A stretch of DNA of 64,000 nucleotides from UBA7359 sp041689615. Its GTDB lineage: Bacteria; Pseudomonadota; Gammaproteobacteria; Eutrophobiales; Eutrophobiaceae. Within the stretch, counting starts at the first letter, position 1. The number at the start of each line of letters is the position of its first letter. Made by a program: the position numbers and the translations under genes. This document shows, in pieces, positions 52,611 to 61,009 of the stretch. The stretch spans positions 1 to 64,000 of the forward strand of contig JBDNFW010000043.1 of the NCBI GenBank assembly GCA_041689615.1, read 5' to 3'. Below the pieces are notes generated by a model. It did no database searches and was not told the DNA's origin. It was given only the letters and a program-made list of their open reading frames with translations.

Positions 52611-54153
52611 CTTTAATGTCTTCGTTGGCTAAATCTTTAAACCTTATTAACTCACTGACTCGATAACCGGTGTAACGTCCTGCTAAAATACATATTGCCA
52701 ATATCAATAAGAGTAGTTCTGGAAAACTAAACATAAGATAACCAAGCTGATCATTAGTCATAACAAAATAACCAATGACCGCAATAACCAGACTGCCAAA
52801 GCCCTCTTTAATAGCTTCAGATGCCCCTGACTCTTCCCAGGTAATTGACATACGCTCAATGACCATTGTAAGTATAACTATCGGAAATAGTGCAATTGAA
52901 ATACCACGGTCAATATCGAGTTCGTGACTTAAAAAGCTGATGCCTAACATTAGCATGACAACCATAACCAATACCGCGCTGAGTCGCGGCACGAGTATCA
53001 GGTTTAGACGTTCAAGAAGAAATCGAAAAGCGAGTCCCGTACCAGTAATGAGACAAAAAAGTAAAATACCATAAAACAATTCTGTTTCTCTAAAAGCTAA
53101 AGAAATAAGGACAGGCATAAAAGTACCAAAACAAGGAATACCAATAAATGTGCGCATTAAAACAACAACAAGTGCACCTAGTGGAATCATCAATAATATT
53201 TTGTAAACGTTTTGTGTCGTAAGCGGCAGTTTATGCAACGACCAGGCATTCAATATAGATTGTTTTTTTTCTGCGCGACCCTGAGAAATCTCTTCCATAG
53301 AATAAGGTCGTTCTGATAAAGAAAAACGAAGATGTTCATTTACACCACCTTCAATCTTAAATACGGAATGATCACCTACACTCCAACGCAGAAAATTTGA
53401 AGGATATCCTCGGTTACCGGAAAGAGGATCAAACCCTTCCCAATGCTGTCCATTATGTATTTCAAGCCAGGATATCAATTTAGCATCTGTCGTGCCTTCG
53501 TTGAGACTAATTCCTTTTACCACGCGAGAGGTAATTCTCGCTCCATCAAGTACATAAATAATACGTTTAACCCATTGCTCTGTACCCGGAGTAAAGCCTT
53601 CCTGAATAACAAGAACATTTTTGTTTGGAGAAGGAGCATTTAGTTGTACCAACAATTGACTCACAAACGTAAAGGTATTTGCTGACTCACTTCGTACTTT
53701 TCCAAGTGTGTCTTCAATAGCAGAAGCTAGTGGTTCTTCATATTCGGGTTTTTCTGGTGCAGCAGGTATCTTATGTTTTTTAGACGAACTCTCTTCAGTA
53801 ACTTCTTCGGGAACCACTTCTATGCGGTAATAAAGCCGTTGTCCACCGTTTGCATTTCGAATAGACCATTCTGCTTGGCGATCTTTTTTATTACTTGTAA
53901 CGTTCAAACCGTAATTGCGTGAAATAAAAAACTCATCAAGTTTTAAAAAGTTTCCCAACTTATCAGGAATATCAAGATTAACGAGTGCTGAACGTCCTAG
54001 ACCATCAAACTCTACCCGTGCCTCTATAGACCAGATTGATGAGAGTTGATCGGGCACCAGTGGTAAACCCAAAGTCTTAACTTTGGCATACATTAAACCC
54101 AGACTGACACAGGTCAACAGGACACAGAATATTTTGACTTTTAGTTCACGCAT
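52582..54153 (-). CDS. Inactive transglutaminase with C-terminal membrane helices
   Basis: A 523-aa inner-membrane protein. One N-terminal helix (about 8-25) leads to a periplasmic region (about 30-290) with a transglutaminase-like fold that lacks a clear Cys-His-Asp triad (WLEIHNGQHWEGFDPLSG remains). About seven helices follow from residue 315 on (KILLMIPLGALVVVLMRTF, FMPVLISLAF). This is the UUP/7TM family layout that, as I recall, accompanies ATP-grasp ligases and retropepsin-like proteases. Likely role: binding or transport of the peptide-like compound handled by its partners. Confidence 0.88.
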   Translation of the reverse strand: MRELKVKIFCVLLTCVSLGLMYAKVKTLGLPLVPDQLSSIWSIEARVEFDGLGRSALVNLDIPDKLGNFLKLDEFFISRNYGLNVTSNKKDRQAEWSIRNANGGQRLYYRIEVVPEEVTEESSSKKHKIPAAPEKPEYEEPLASAIEDTLGKVRSESANTFTFVSQLLVQLNAPSPNKNVLVIQEGFTPGTEQWVKRIIYVLDGARITSRVVKGISLNEGTTDAKLISWLEIHNGQHWEGFDPLSGNRGYPSNFLRWSVGDHSVFKIEGGVNEHLRFSLSERPYSMEEISQGRAEKKQSILNAWSLHKLPLTTQNVYKILLMIPLGALVVVLMRTFIGIPCFGTFMPVLISLAFRETELFYGILLFCLITGTGLAFRFLLERLNLILVPRLSAVLVMVVMLMLGISFLSHELDIDRGISIALFPIVILTMVIERMSITWEESGASEAIKEGFGSLVIAVIGYFVMTNDQLGYLMFSFPELLLLILAICILAGRYTGYRVSELIRFKDLANEDIKDVESNSKAS

Positions 54154-54203
54154 TTAAATAGCTTACCAGCTTAAAAATAAAAACGGGCAATTATATGGGA
54201 AGA

Positions 54204-54725
54204 TTACTCCTGATGTAAGCAGGACTTACTTGACGTAAAAATTTTTGCGGGGTCGACAATCAAACTATCTTTTAGCGTAAGACGACCTAATAAGAGCGGG
54301 TAATGAAAATTAGAGCGATCTGCAAGTGTAACGGGAGTTGTATAGTGTTTTCCATTTAAACAAAATTCGATTTCAACAACATAGCGGAACTTACTTTCTC
54401 CAACATGTTCTTTAATTTTCGTTTCTTTAATAACAGGTTTTTCTACCCTTATTTCTCTTTCAACTGGCTGCCGCTTACTCTTCGGCTCTGTGATAGTGAA
54501 CCTTACCCAAGGTTCATCATCAACTTGATAAGGTTCAATATTAGTTGCATGGATAGAACTGGTACGTGCACCCGTATCAAGTTTTGCCCTCACTTTAATA
54601 TTCCAGGGCTGGATATAAGCAGACTCTAGCCAGCCCAATACCTCAGGTTCTGCATTCACAGAACTATAAATTGATACTGAAAGTAACAATAAAATACCTT
54701 GAAGAATTTTTATAATCATTGTCAT
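54204..54725 (-). CDS. Retropepsin-like aspartyl protease, exported
   Basis: A 173-aa precursor with a signal peptide (about 1-25). The active motif is KLDTGARTSSIHA (about 48-60), the single-lobe aspartyl-protease signature of the group annotated ATP-dependent zinc protease or RimB. The second part has PLLLGRLTLKDSLIVDP, a flap and dimer segment. It is first in the minus-strand operon: protease, membrane transglutaminase, ATP-grasp ligase, AstE-like hydrolase. It should act as a dimer in the periplasm. Confidence 0.88.
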   Translation of the reverse strand: MTMIIKILQGILLLLSVSIYSSVNAEPEVLGWLESAYIQPWNIKVRAKLDTGARTSSIHATNIEPYQVDDEPWVRFTITEPKSKRQPVEREIRVEKPVIKETKIKEHVGESKFRYVVEIEFCLNGKHYTTPVTLADRSNFHYPLLLGRLTLKDSLIVDPAKIFTSSKSCLHQE

Positions 54726-54848
54726 AGTATAAATAGCGTTTTCTCAAATACAAAAGTTTAAAAATAGAACAGGCCATATCTTTATGTTTCCCTATTCTTT
54801 ATAAATAGACATTAAAAACAAAGCTTGATTCAATAATTTGTTCTACAT

Positions 54849-54883
54849 AAAAAAATACTCTTATATATCACTATATAAGAGTA
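54849..54883 (-). terminator. Rho-independent terminator after typA
   Basis: TACTCTTATATA-GTGA-TATATAAGAGTA on the minus strand, followed by seven T residues, 60 bp beyond the typA stop. The stem is long (12 bp) but AT-rich. Confidence 0.8.
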
Positions 54884-54942
54884 CCTTTATTCTTTATAAC
54901 TCGATATAAAACTTAACTTCACATCGTACATCCGTTTGTTTC

Positions 54943-56760
54943 TTATCCCGCTTTTCTTGATGCCGTCTTACGTTCGTGCTCTTTTAGATGCCTTTTACGA
55001 ATACGAATTGATTTTGGTGTGACTTCAACCAATTCATCATCATCAATAAATTCCAGTGCCTGTTCCAAAGTCATTCTAATTGGATTAGTCAGGACAATAT
55101 TTTCATCAGTACCTGATGCACGAACATTAGTTAATTGTTTGCCTTTTAAAGCATTCACAACCAAATCGTTATCTCGAGAATGAATACCAACGATCATGCC
55201 TTCATAAATTTCTTCAGCATGACCAAGAAATAATTTTCCACGTTCTTGTAGCGTAAATAAAGAATAACCTGCTGCTTTACCTTGTCCATTAGAAATCAAG
55301 ACGCCGCTATTGCGTTGCCCAATACCTGTCGATTGATAAGGGCCATAATGATCAAATACGTTGTACAATAAACCGGTACCAGAAGTGAGCGTAAGAAAAT
55401 CTGTACGAAAACCAATCAAACCACGTGCGGGAATAATATATTCCAAACGTACCCTGCCCTTACCATCCGGTTGCATGTTCTTTAAATCACCGCGACGTTC
55501 ACCGAGCTTTTCCATTACAGCACCTTGATGATCTGTTTCGACATCAACAGTGAGTTGTTCATAAGGTTCTTCTTTTTTATCACCGACTTCATGCACAATA
55601 ACCTGAGGGCGACCTACTGCAAGTTCATAACCTTCGCGACGCATGGTTTCGATCAAAACCGACAAGTGCAATTCACCTCGACCGGAAACACGATATTTAT
55701 CTGCGTCTTCAGTTGCTTCTACTCTTAAAGCAACGTTGTGTTTTAATTCCTGTTGCAAGCGATCCCAAATATTACGACTGGTAACATATTTACCTTCCTT
55801 ACCTGCGAAAGGTGAAGTATTCGGTTGGAAAGTCATACTAATGGTCGGTTCATCAACCGTTAAAGGTGGCAAAGCTTCAACAGTTTCCTGATCGCAAATC
55901 GTATCGGAAATGTTTAACGGATCAAGACCGGCTATCGCAACAATGTCACCCGCCGATGCTTCTTTTACTTCAATACGATCCAGACCGAGAAAACTATAAA
56001 CCTGTGATATTTTTCCTTTACGCATTTTACCTTCAGCATCTATCGCGCTTATAGGCATTCCTGTTTTAATCGTGCCGCGCTTAATTCGACCTATACCAAT
56101 CATGCCAACATAACTATTGTAATCGAGTGTCGAGACCTGCATCTGCAATGGCCCTTCCTCGTCAACATCCGGCGCAGGAACTTCTTTAATAATAGTTTCA
56201 AACAAGGGCGTCATATCACCTTCGCGAATTTCTTCTTCAAGTCCAGCATAACCACCCAATGCAGAAGCATAGACAACAGGAAAATCGAGTTGCTCATCAG
56301 TAGCACCTAATTTATCGAACAATTCAAAAGTTTGATCCAGTACCCAATGTGCTCGCGAACCATCTCTATCAATTTTATTAATAACAACAATGGGTCTAAA
56401 TCCCATAGCAAAGGCTTTTTGTGTAACGAAACGTGTTTGTGGCATCGGGCCATCGACAGCATCGACCAATAACAAAACAGAATCGACCATAGAAAGTACG
56501 CGTTCAACTTCACCACCAAAATCAGCATGTCCCGGTGTATCAACTATATTGATATGGTAATCATTCCAACTAATGGCTGTGTTTTTTGAAGTAATAGTAA
56601 TACCACGTTCTTTTTCCAGTTCATTCGAATCCATCATGCGCTCGGTTGGCGCCGCACGAGAATCAAGTGTGCCGGATTGCTCTAATAGTTTATCAACCAG
56701 GGTTGTTTTACCGTGGTCAACATGGGCGATAATCGCGATATTACGGAGTTTCTGAGTCAC
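54943..56760 (-). CDS. typA: Ribosome-binding GTPase TypA/BipA
   Basis: A translational GTPase involved in ribosome assembly at low temperature and in stress. G1 is IAHVDHGKTT, the switch is ERGITITSKNTAI, G3 is DTPGHADFGGE and G4 is NKIDRDGS, with the C-terminal TypA part GRGLIGFRTDFLTLT. I choose the GTG at 56760 (V/MTQKLRNIAIIAHVDH), which gives 605 aa, as usual. The ATG at 56793 lies within a TATAATG -10-like element and would add 11 unrelated residues. Confidence 0.95.
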   Translation of the reverse strand: MTQKLRNIAIIAHVDHGKTTLVDKLLEQSGTLDSRAAPTERMMDSNELEKERGITITSKNTAISWNDYHINIVDTPGHADFGGEVERVLSMVDSVLLLVDAVDGPMPQTRFVTQKAFAMGFRPIVVINKIDRDGSRAHWVLDQTFELFDKLGATDEQLDFPVVYASALGGYAGLEEEIREGDMTPLFETIIKEVPAPDVDEEGPLQMQVSTLDYNSYVGMIGIGRIKRGTIKTGMPISAIDAEGKMRKGKISQVYSFLGLDRIEVKEASAGDIVAIAGLDPLNISDTICDQETVEALPPLTVDEPTISMTFQPNTSPFAGKEGKYVTSRNIWDRLQQELKHNVALRVEATEDADKYRVSGRGELHLSVLIETMRREGYELAVGRPQVIVHEVGDKKEEPYEQLTVDVETDHQGAVMEKLGERRGDLKNMQPDGKGRVRLEYIIPARGLIGFRTDFLTLTSGTGLLYNVFDHYGPYQSTGIGQRNSGVLISNGQGKAAGYSLFTLQERGKLFLGHAEEIYEGMIVGIHSRDNDLVVNALKGKQLTNVRASGTDENIVLTNPIRMTLEQALEFIDDDELVEVTPKSIRIRKRHLKEHERKTASRKAG

Positions 56761-57011
56761 TTTTAGAGGGTGCCTTGAGGAAAAAGCGGGCATTATACAT
56801 AGAGATTTTGGAAAGTAGATGGATTTCTACGGTTTCAGTGACAAATTGAACGGTATTTTATCGGTTTCAAGCGCTATACTGAAAGATAAAAATAAGAATA
56901 AAAATACAATTTCATATGAATTCAGAGACATACAATAGTTTTTTTCATACAACTCGGACAAAAATACTTCTACGACTAATTTACTTTATCAGTGAAAATA
57001 CTCTGATATAT

Positions 57012-57176
57012 ACTCCTTAATCAACTGGGAATGGGCAAAATTGATTTTCGACAAACTTAAACAATCATCACCTGATAGATTACTATACAATTATATACCT
57101 TGAACGCGTTGCCAGCTTTATAGAAAACCCGCCACCGGAAGACTGGGATGGCGTATATGAACATAAAACAAAATAA
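57012..57176 (+). pseudogene. C-terminal remnant of an adenylate/guanylate cyclase gene
   Basis: A frame reads SLINWEWAKLIFDKLKQSSPDRLLYNYIP, and after a frameshift near 57095-57103 it continues as YLERVASFIENPPPEDWDGVY and ends at TAA 57174-57176. The ending LYxER...NPPPxDWDGV is, from memory, the extreme C-terminus of CHASE2-type class III cyclases. Nothing of the catalytic domain is found upstream (56880-57010 is AT-rich without supported features). Such cyclases commonly neighbour FecR-domain genes like the one 1.5 kb downstream. Confidence 0.6.
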
Positions 57177-57209
57177 AAACTTACAAACGGAACAAAAAGA
57201 ACTAGTTTT

Positions 57210-58625
57210 ATGAATATAAAAATCAGAAATTTCATGATAGTCGTGATGCTATCTCTGGGTTACATTCCTTCAGTATTCGCTGTTGTGAATTTATCAGGAA
57301 CTTATAGTGGAACTGTCAGCGGTAATGATGTGAGTTGTACTTTACCAACAGATGACGGTCCATTTTCAGTCAGCTTAACCGTGGCATTTGTTGGTGATGA
57401 TAGCGGAAACATCTTAAGTGGTAGTGGCACAGTTTTCGATTCTGATGGAACAACTGATGGCCTATCGAATGTCTTAGGCACTAATACTGATACTGCCTTT
57501 GCGTTCGCATTTACTGTAAGCGACGGATCTTTTACCTCTACCCCCATCAACGGTACAATTAGCGGATCATCCTTATTCATTACTGGTGGACAAGTAGCTG
57601 GCGGGCCTGATGGTTGTTTTTCAAATATAACTGGTGGAACCTTGACTAAATCAGGTTCCGTAGTCGCCTCTAAGAACACGCCCGGCAGTACCATTACTGA
57701 TGCCATATTATTTAATACGCAATTGCAGGGCTTTATGTCGGGGCTAAGCTCACATATTGGTGCTGCCATGTCTGGATTTTTTTCTTTCAGTCCTACATTT
57801 GGTGATAATTACTTTGGAATAGGCGGTATGACCGGACTAAATGCGGGTGATGAGTCACAAATTCCTTATGGCGTTTGGGGTAATTATTCCTATACGAGTT
57901 TTGAAAACGATTTAAGTACTACGGCTTTTGAAGGTGTCAGCCATAGTTTTCTTGGTGGTATTGATTTTGCGTTGTGGGAAACAGCGATACTAGGTATTGC
58001 TGTTGGTTATGACAACAGTGATATTGATACGACGTTTAATGGTGGTAATCAAAACACCAACAGTTTTACCATTGCGCCTTATTTCGGTGGCTTATTAAAC
58101 GACACTCTCAGTGTTGATTTCAATATCGGTTATACCAATGTTCAATATGATCAATTTCGAACCGCAACAAATACTATAGTAAACAGTTCTCCCCGTGCGG
58201 ACAGATGGTTTGGGGCATTTAATTTAAATGCGATAAAGTTTGTTGACAACTGGGTGCTGGGAGCTCGTGTCGGCACCTTATATGCGACCAGTGTGATTGA
58301 TGGATATACAGAAAGTAACGGCACTGCTGTCAGTGAAGCACGAACAAAAGTAGGAAGTGCTAGTATTGCCGGAGACGTCGCTTATGGCTATAAAGAATTT
58401 GAACCTTTTTTAAGCCTGTCATATCAATATGATTTTGCATTACAGGATATTAGTGCCGCAACGGGTCCACAGCCCACAAATGATAAAGATGATATTTTAT
58501 TGTCCGCAGGAGTGCGCTATTTTGAGAAATCGGGTATCACTGGAAACCTGGAATATAGTAAACGCCTATTGAGAGACAACTTTAATGAAGATCGAATCAG
58601 TCTTACCATAAGAGTTGATTATTAA
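57210..58625 (+). CDS. Autotransporter beta-barrel protein
   Basis: A 471-aa outer-membrane protein. The signal peptide covers about 1-24 (cut near VFA). A Gly/Ser/Thr-rich beta passenger (about 25-160) follows, with two cysteines (VSCTLP, DGCFSN). The C-terminal autotransporter barrel runs from about 210 to the end (VWGNYSYTSFENDLS, FLGGIDFAL, AGVRYFEKSGITGNLEYSKRL), ending in ISLTIRVDY with the terminal aromatic that the BAM complex recognises. The passenger is very short, so a surface display role is uncertain. It starts the series with the FecR protein and the hydrolase. Confidence 0.87.
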   Translation: MNIKIRNFMIVVMLSLGYIPSVFAVVNLSGTYSGTVSGNDVSCTLPTDDGPFSVSLTVAFVGDDSGNILSGSGTVFDSDGTTDGLSNVLGTNTDTAFAFAFTVSDGSFTSTPINGTISGSSLFITGGQVAGGPDGCFSNITGGTLTKSGSVVASKNTPGSTITDAILFNTQLQGFMSGLSSHIGAAMSGFFSFSPTFGDNYFGIGGMTGLNAGDESQIPYGVWGNYSYTSFENDLSTTAFEGVSHSFLGGIDFALWETAILGIAVGYDNSDIDTTFNGGNQNTNSFTIAPYFGGLLNDTLSVDFNIGYTNVQYDQFRTATNTIVNSSPRADRWFGAFNLNAIKFVDNWVLGARVGTLYATSVIDGYTESNGTAVSEARTKVGSASIAGDVAYGYKEFEPFLSLSYQYDFALQDISAATGPQPTNDKDDILLSAGVRYFEKSGITGNLEYSKRLLRDNFNEDRISLTIRVDY

Positions 58626-58653
58626 TTTTAATACCTGAAAGAGAACAGCCGAT

Positions 58654-59355
58654 ATGACGCAACTATTGAAACCATTAAAAACCAGTATTGCCCTATTTTT
58701 TCTTATATTTTCAATATTGATGTCAAGTTCATCTGTATACGCTGAAAATATAGCAGGGAAAGCAACCAAGGTTAACGGAACAGTCCATGCGAAACTTGAA
58801 GCTCAGGAAAAAAGAAAGCTTTCTATTGGTAAATCTATTTTTGAGAAAGACCTGATAACTACTGAAGAAGATTCATCTATTACTCTTCTTTTCAGTGATG
58901 AAACACGTTTTGAACTTGGATCTGATTCATCATTACAAGTTAATAAATATCTTTATGAAAAAGACGCTGATAATGATTCATCTTCTATAGAAGTGATAAA
59001 AGGAACTTTTCGTTTCATTAGTGGTTTAATTGCAAAGAAAAAACCGGAATCCATGAAAGTTAATACGGCCGTCGCTACCATTGGTATTCGTGGTACTAAT
59101 GTTGCCGGGAAAGCTGATTCAACTTCTGCAACAATTATTCTTATTGAACCGGAAGATAGTTCAACAAAAACAGCAATTGAAGTATCGAATAAATTTGGTA
59201 GCGTAACTATTGATGAGCCTGGTTATGGTACAGAAATACCTGATGCATATAGTCCACCATCTCCACCTCGTAGAATGAGTTTGCAAACGATTAATAACTT
59301 GACGCGTTCATTGCAATCGATTCAAAGAGTCAATAGGCCTCGGCCAATGAGGTAA
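58654..59355 (+). CDS. FecR-domain periplasmic protein
   Basis: A 233-aa precursor with a signal peptide (about 1-30) and a FecR domain: GKATKVNGTVHAK, EKDLITTEEDSSITLLFSDETRFELGSDSSLQVNKY, and the conserved TAVATIGIRGTNVAG. A proline/serine-rich C-terminus follows (DAYSPPSPPRRMS). Unlike TonB-linked FecR it has no membrane anchor, sigma factor or receptor partner here. It belongs to the type that accompanies CHASE2 cyclases. It lies 28 bp after the autotransporter gene. Confidence 0.9.
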   Translation: MTQLLKPLKTSIALFFLIFSILMSSSSVYAENIAGKATKVNGTVHAKLEAQEKRKLSIGKSIFEKDLITTEEDSSITLLFSDETRFELGSDSSLQVNKYLYEKDADNDSSSIEVIKGTFRFISGLIAKKKPESMKVNTAVATIGIRGTNVAGKADSTSATIILIEPEDSSTKTAIEVSNKFGSVTIDEPGYGTEIPDAYSPPSPPRRMSLQTINNLTRSLQSIQRVNRPRPMR

Positions 59356-59369
59356 TAATTAATTTTTTA

Positions 59370-60230
59370 ATGTTTGAAAATATTAAGACCGGATTTTCAA
59401 TTTGGACATTTTTTTCATTACTGTGCCTAAACTTATCCGGTTGTAACAATCTTCAAACAAGAATTAATGATGCCGATTCGCTTGCTGTTAAAAATGATTT
59501 TATAAAAAAAATCATACCAACTGATCAGTTCAATATTGTCAGTCATCAAAAAATAAATTCTTATTCCGATAGTGCGGTAATTTATATCGAAGGTGATGGG
59601 GCAGCCTGGTTAAATAAATACCGGATTTCACCCAACCCAACACCGATAAACCCGATCGCTTTAGAAATGGCAATCTTGGATAAGTCACAAAATGTTATTT
59701 ACCTTGGCCGACCGTGTCAATATGTGAACACCGAAACTGAAGTAGCATGTAATCCTGAATACTGGACAAACAAACGTGCTTCATCGGAAGTAATCAACGC
59801 TATAAACACAGCGATAAATAATATAAAAGAACAGTTAAACATAAAAAATATTCGTCTGGTTGGTTATTCAGGAGGAGGAACAATAGCAACTATTCTAGCT
59901 GCAACGCGTGAGGATATTATTGATTTACGTACTATTGCTGGTAATCTGGATATAGAAATGTTTAGCAAAGTTCACAATATTTCACCTTTAACTGGCTCAA
60001 TAAATCCGATCAATTATGCAAAGCAACTAGTCGATATTCCTCAACTTCATTTTATCTCAACAAATGACACCATTATTACCAAAGACATTACTGACAGTTT
60101 TATCGAGCATTTAAAGAAATACGATGAAAACCTAAGTTGTATTAAATTAATTGAATTGGAAACACCTTCTCACTCAACAGGCTGGGACTCTATTTGGCAG
60201 AAGTATCAAACATATACTCAAAAATGTTAA
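59370..60230 (+). CDS. Lipoprotein alpha/beta hydrolase
   Basis: A 286-aa protein with lipobox LSGC (Cys25). The alpha/beta-hydrolase fold has the nucleophile elbow GYSGGG in VGYSGGGTIATILA, oxyanion segment YIEGDGAAW, acid ISTNDTII and a C-terminal His in ETPSHSTGW. Substrate unknown; the envelope location suggests a lipase, esterase or peptidase. It is 14 bp after the FecR gene, so co-expression with the barrel and FecR genes is likely. It overlaps the convergent next gene by four bases. Confidence 0.85.
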   Translation: MFENIKTGFSIWTFFSLLCLNLSGCNNLQTRINDADSLAVKNDFIKKIIPTDQFNIVSHQKINSYSDSAVIYIEGDGAAWLNKYRISPNPTPINPIALEMAILDKSQNVIYLGRPCQYVNTETEVACNPEYWTNKRASSEVINAINTAINNIKEQLNIKNIRLVGYSGGGTIATILAATREDIIDLRTIAGNLDIEMFSKVHNISPLTGSINPINYAKQLVDIPQLHFISTNDTIITKDITDSFIEHLKKYDENLSCIKLIELETPSHSTGWDSIWQKYQTYTQKC

Positions 60231-60997
60231 AGCTCATTTAGCCAGTTTATCTCGAACGCGCTTGCCTTTCCTAAAACAACCTGTTCCAGCCTTTCTGGTT
60301 GTTCTGCCTTATTCTCACTCACAGCAATACGACCAGCCATGATTTCAGCTTTCTTTTGTGGGTGTAATGGAGACTGACCTGGATTAGCATATCCTATCGG
60401 GTATAAAGGTTGATTAGTTTTAGGATCGTATTTATCAATCGCACCAACCGTATGCAGTAACTCATGCGCAATAATGACGTGATTTTCTTTTTTCATTTCT
60501 TTGCTAGCGAACGCATTGACCACACCTATCAGTCCTTTTTGCAAACCTAGTGAGTGAGCGACTGTTTTTGTTTTTTCTGGATCAAAATATAAAACAAAAA
60601 TCTGAACGTCTTCTGGATAAGGATAGTTATCATTTTGCCAAGCCCAATAACGTAACTTTAAACTCCAAAACATAATAGATAATTGTGAACCTCCGCGCGG
60701 TGGCAACGGTGGCTTTTCTTTTAACTCACCAGCGAAAGAAACATTAACTGGTTTTTGTAAAGCCAGATTATAGCTTTTTGCTTCGCTCTGAAAAAATTCT
60801 TCGATGTTATTAAAATCAGTTTTTTCGATTTCATTGATATAGTTTTGCGTAGCTTCACGTCCATCAGCATTAATCGCATAAACAATCACATTTAATGATT
60901 TATCCCAAGCTGTTGTCCTTGCCTTATTTAACCAGCCACCGACAGCCACCATTAATAAGATGTATAAAAGAATGAGTATTCTTACATTTTTAAACAT
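60227..60997 (-). CDS. Membrane-anchored metzincin-like protein
   Basis: A 256-aa protein with one N-terminal membrane helix (about 5-22) and a periplasmic domain. The motif HELLHTVGAIDKYD at about 186-199 has the HExxH core and a following GxxDKYD region, as in metzincin-like zinc peptidases. AGRIAVSE is conserved near the C-terminus. I do not recognise a named family. Zinc peptidase activity is inferred from the motif. Its start is 12 bp after the M17 aminopeptidase stop. Confidence 0.7.
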   Translation of the reverse strand: MFKNVRILILLYILLMVAVGGWLNKARTTAWDKSLNVIVYAINADGREATQNYINEIEKTDFNNIEEFFQSEAKSYNLALQKPVNVSFAGELKEKPPLPPRGGSQLSIMFWSLKLRYWAWQNDNYPYPEDVQIFVLYFDPEKTKTVAHSLGLQKGLIGVVNAFASKEMKKENHVIIAHELLHTVGAIDKYDPKTNQPLYPIGYANPGQSPLHPQKKAEIMAGRIAVSENKAEQPERLEQVVLGKASAFEINWLNEL

Positions 60998-61009
60998 AAC
61001 TACTATCTT

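Noticed and set aside
56761..56793. TypA start at the upstream ATG
   Set aside because: The ATG is part of a TATAATG promoter-like element and the added residues do not match TypA.
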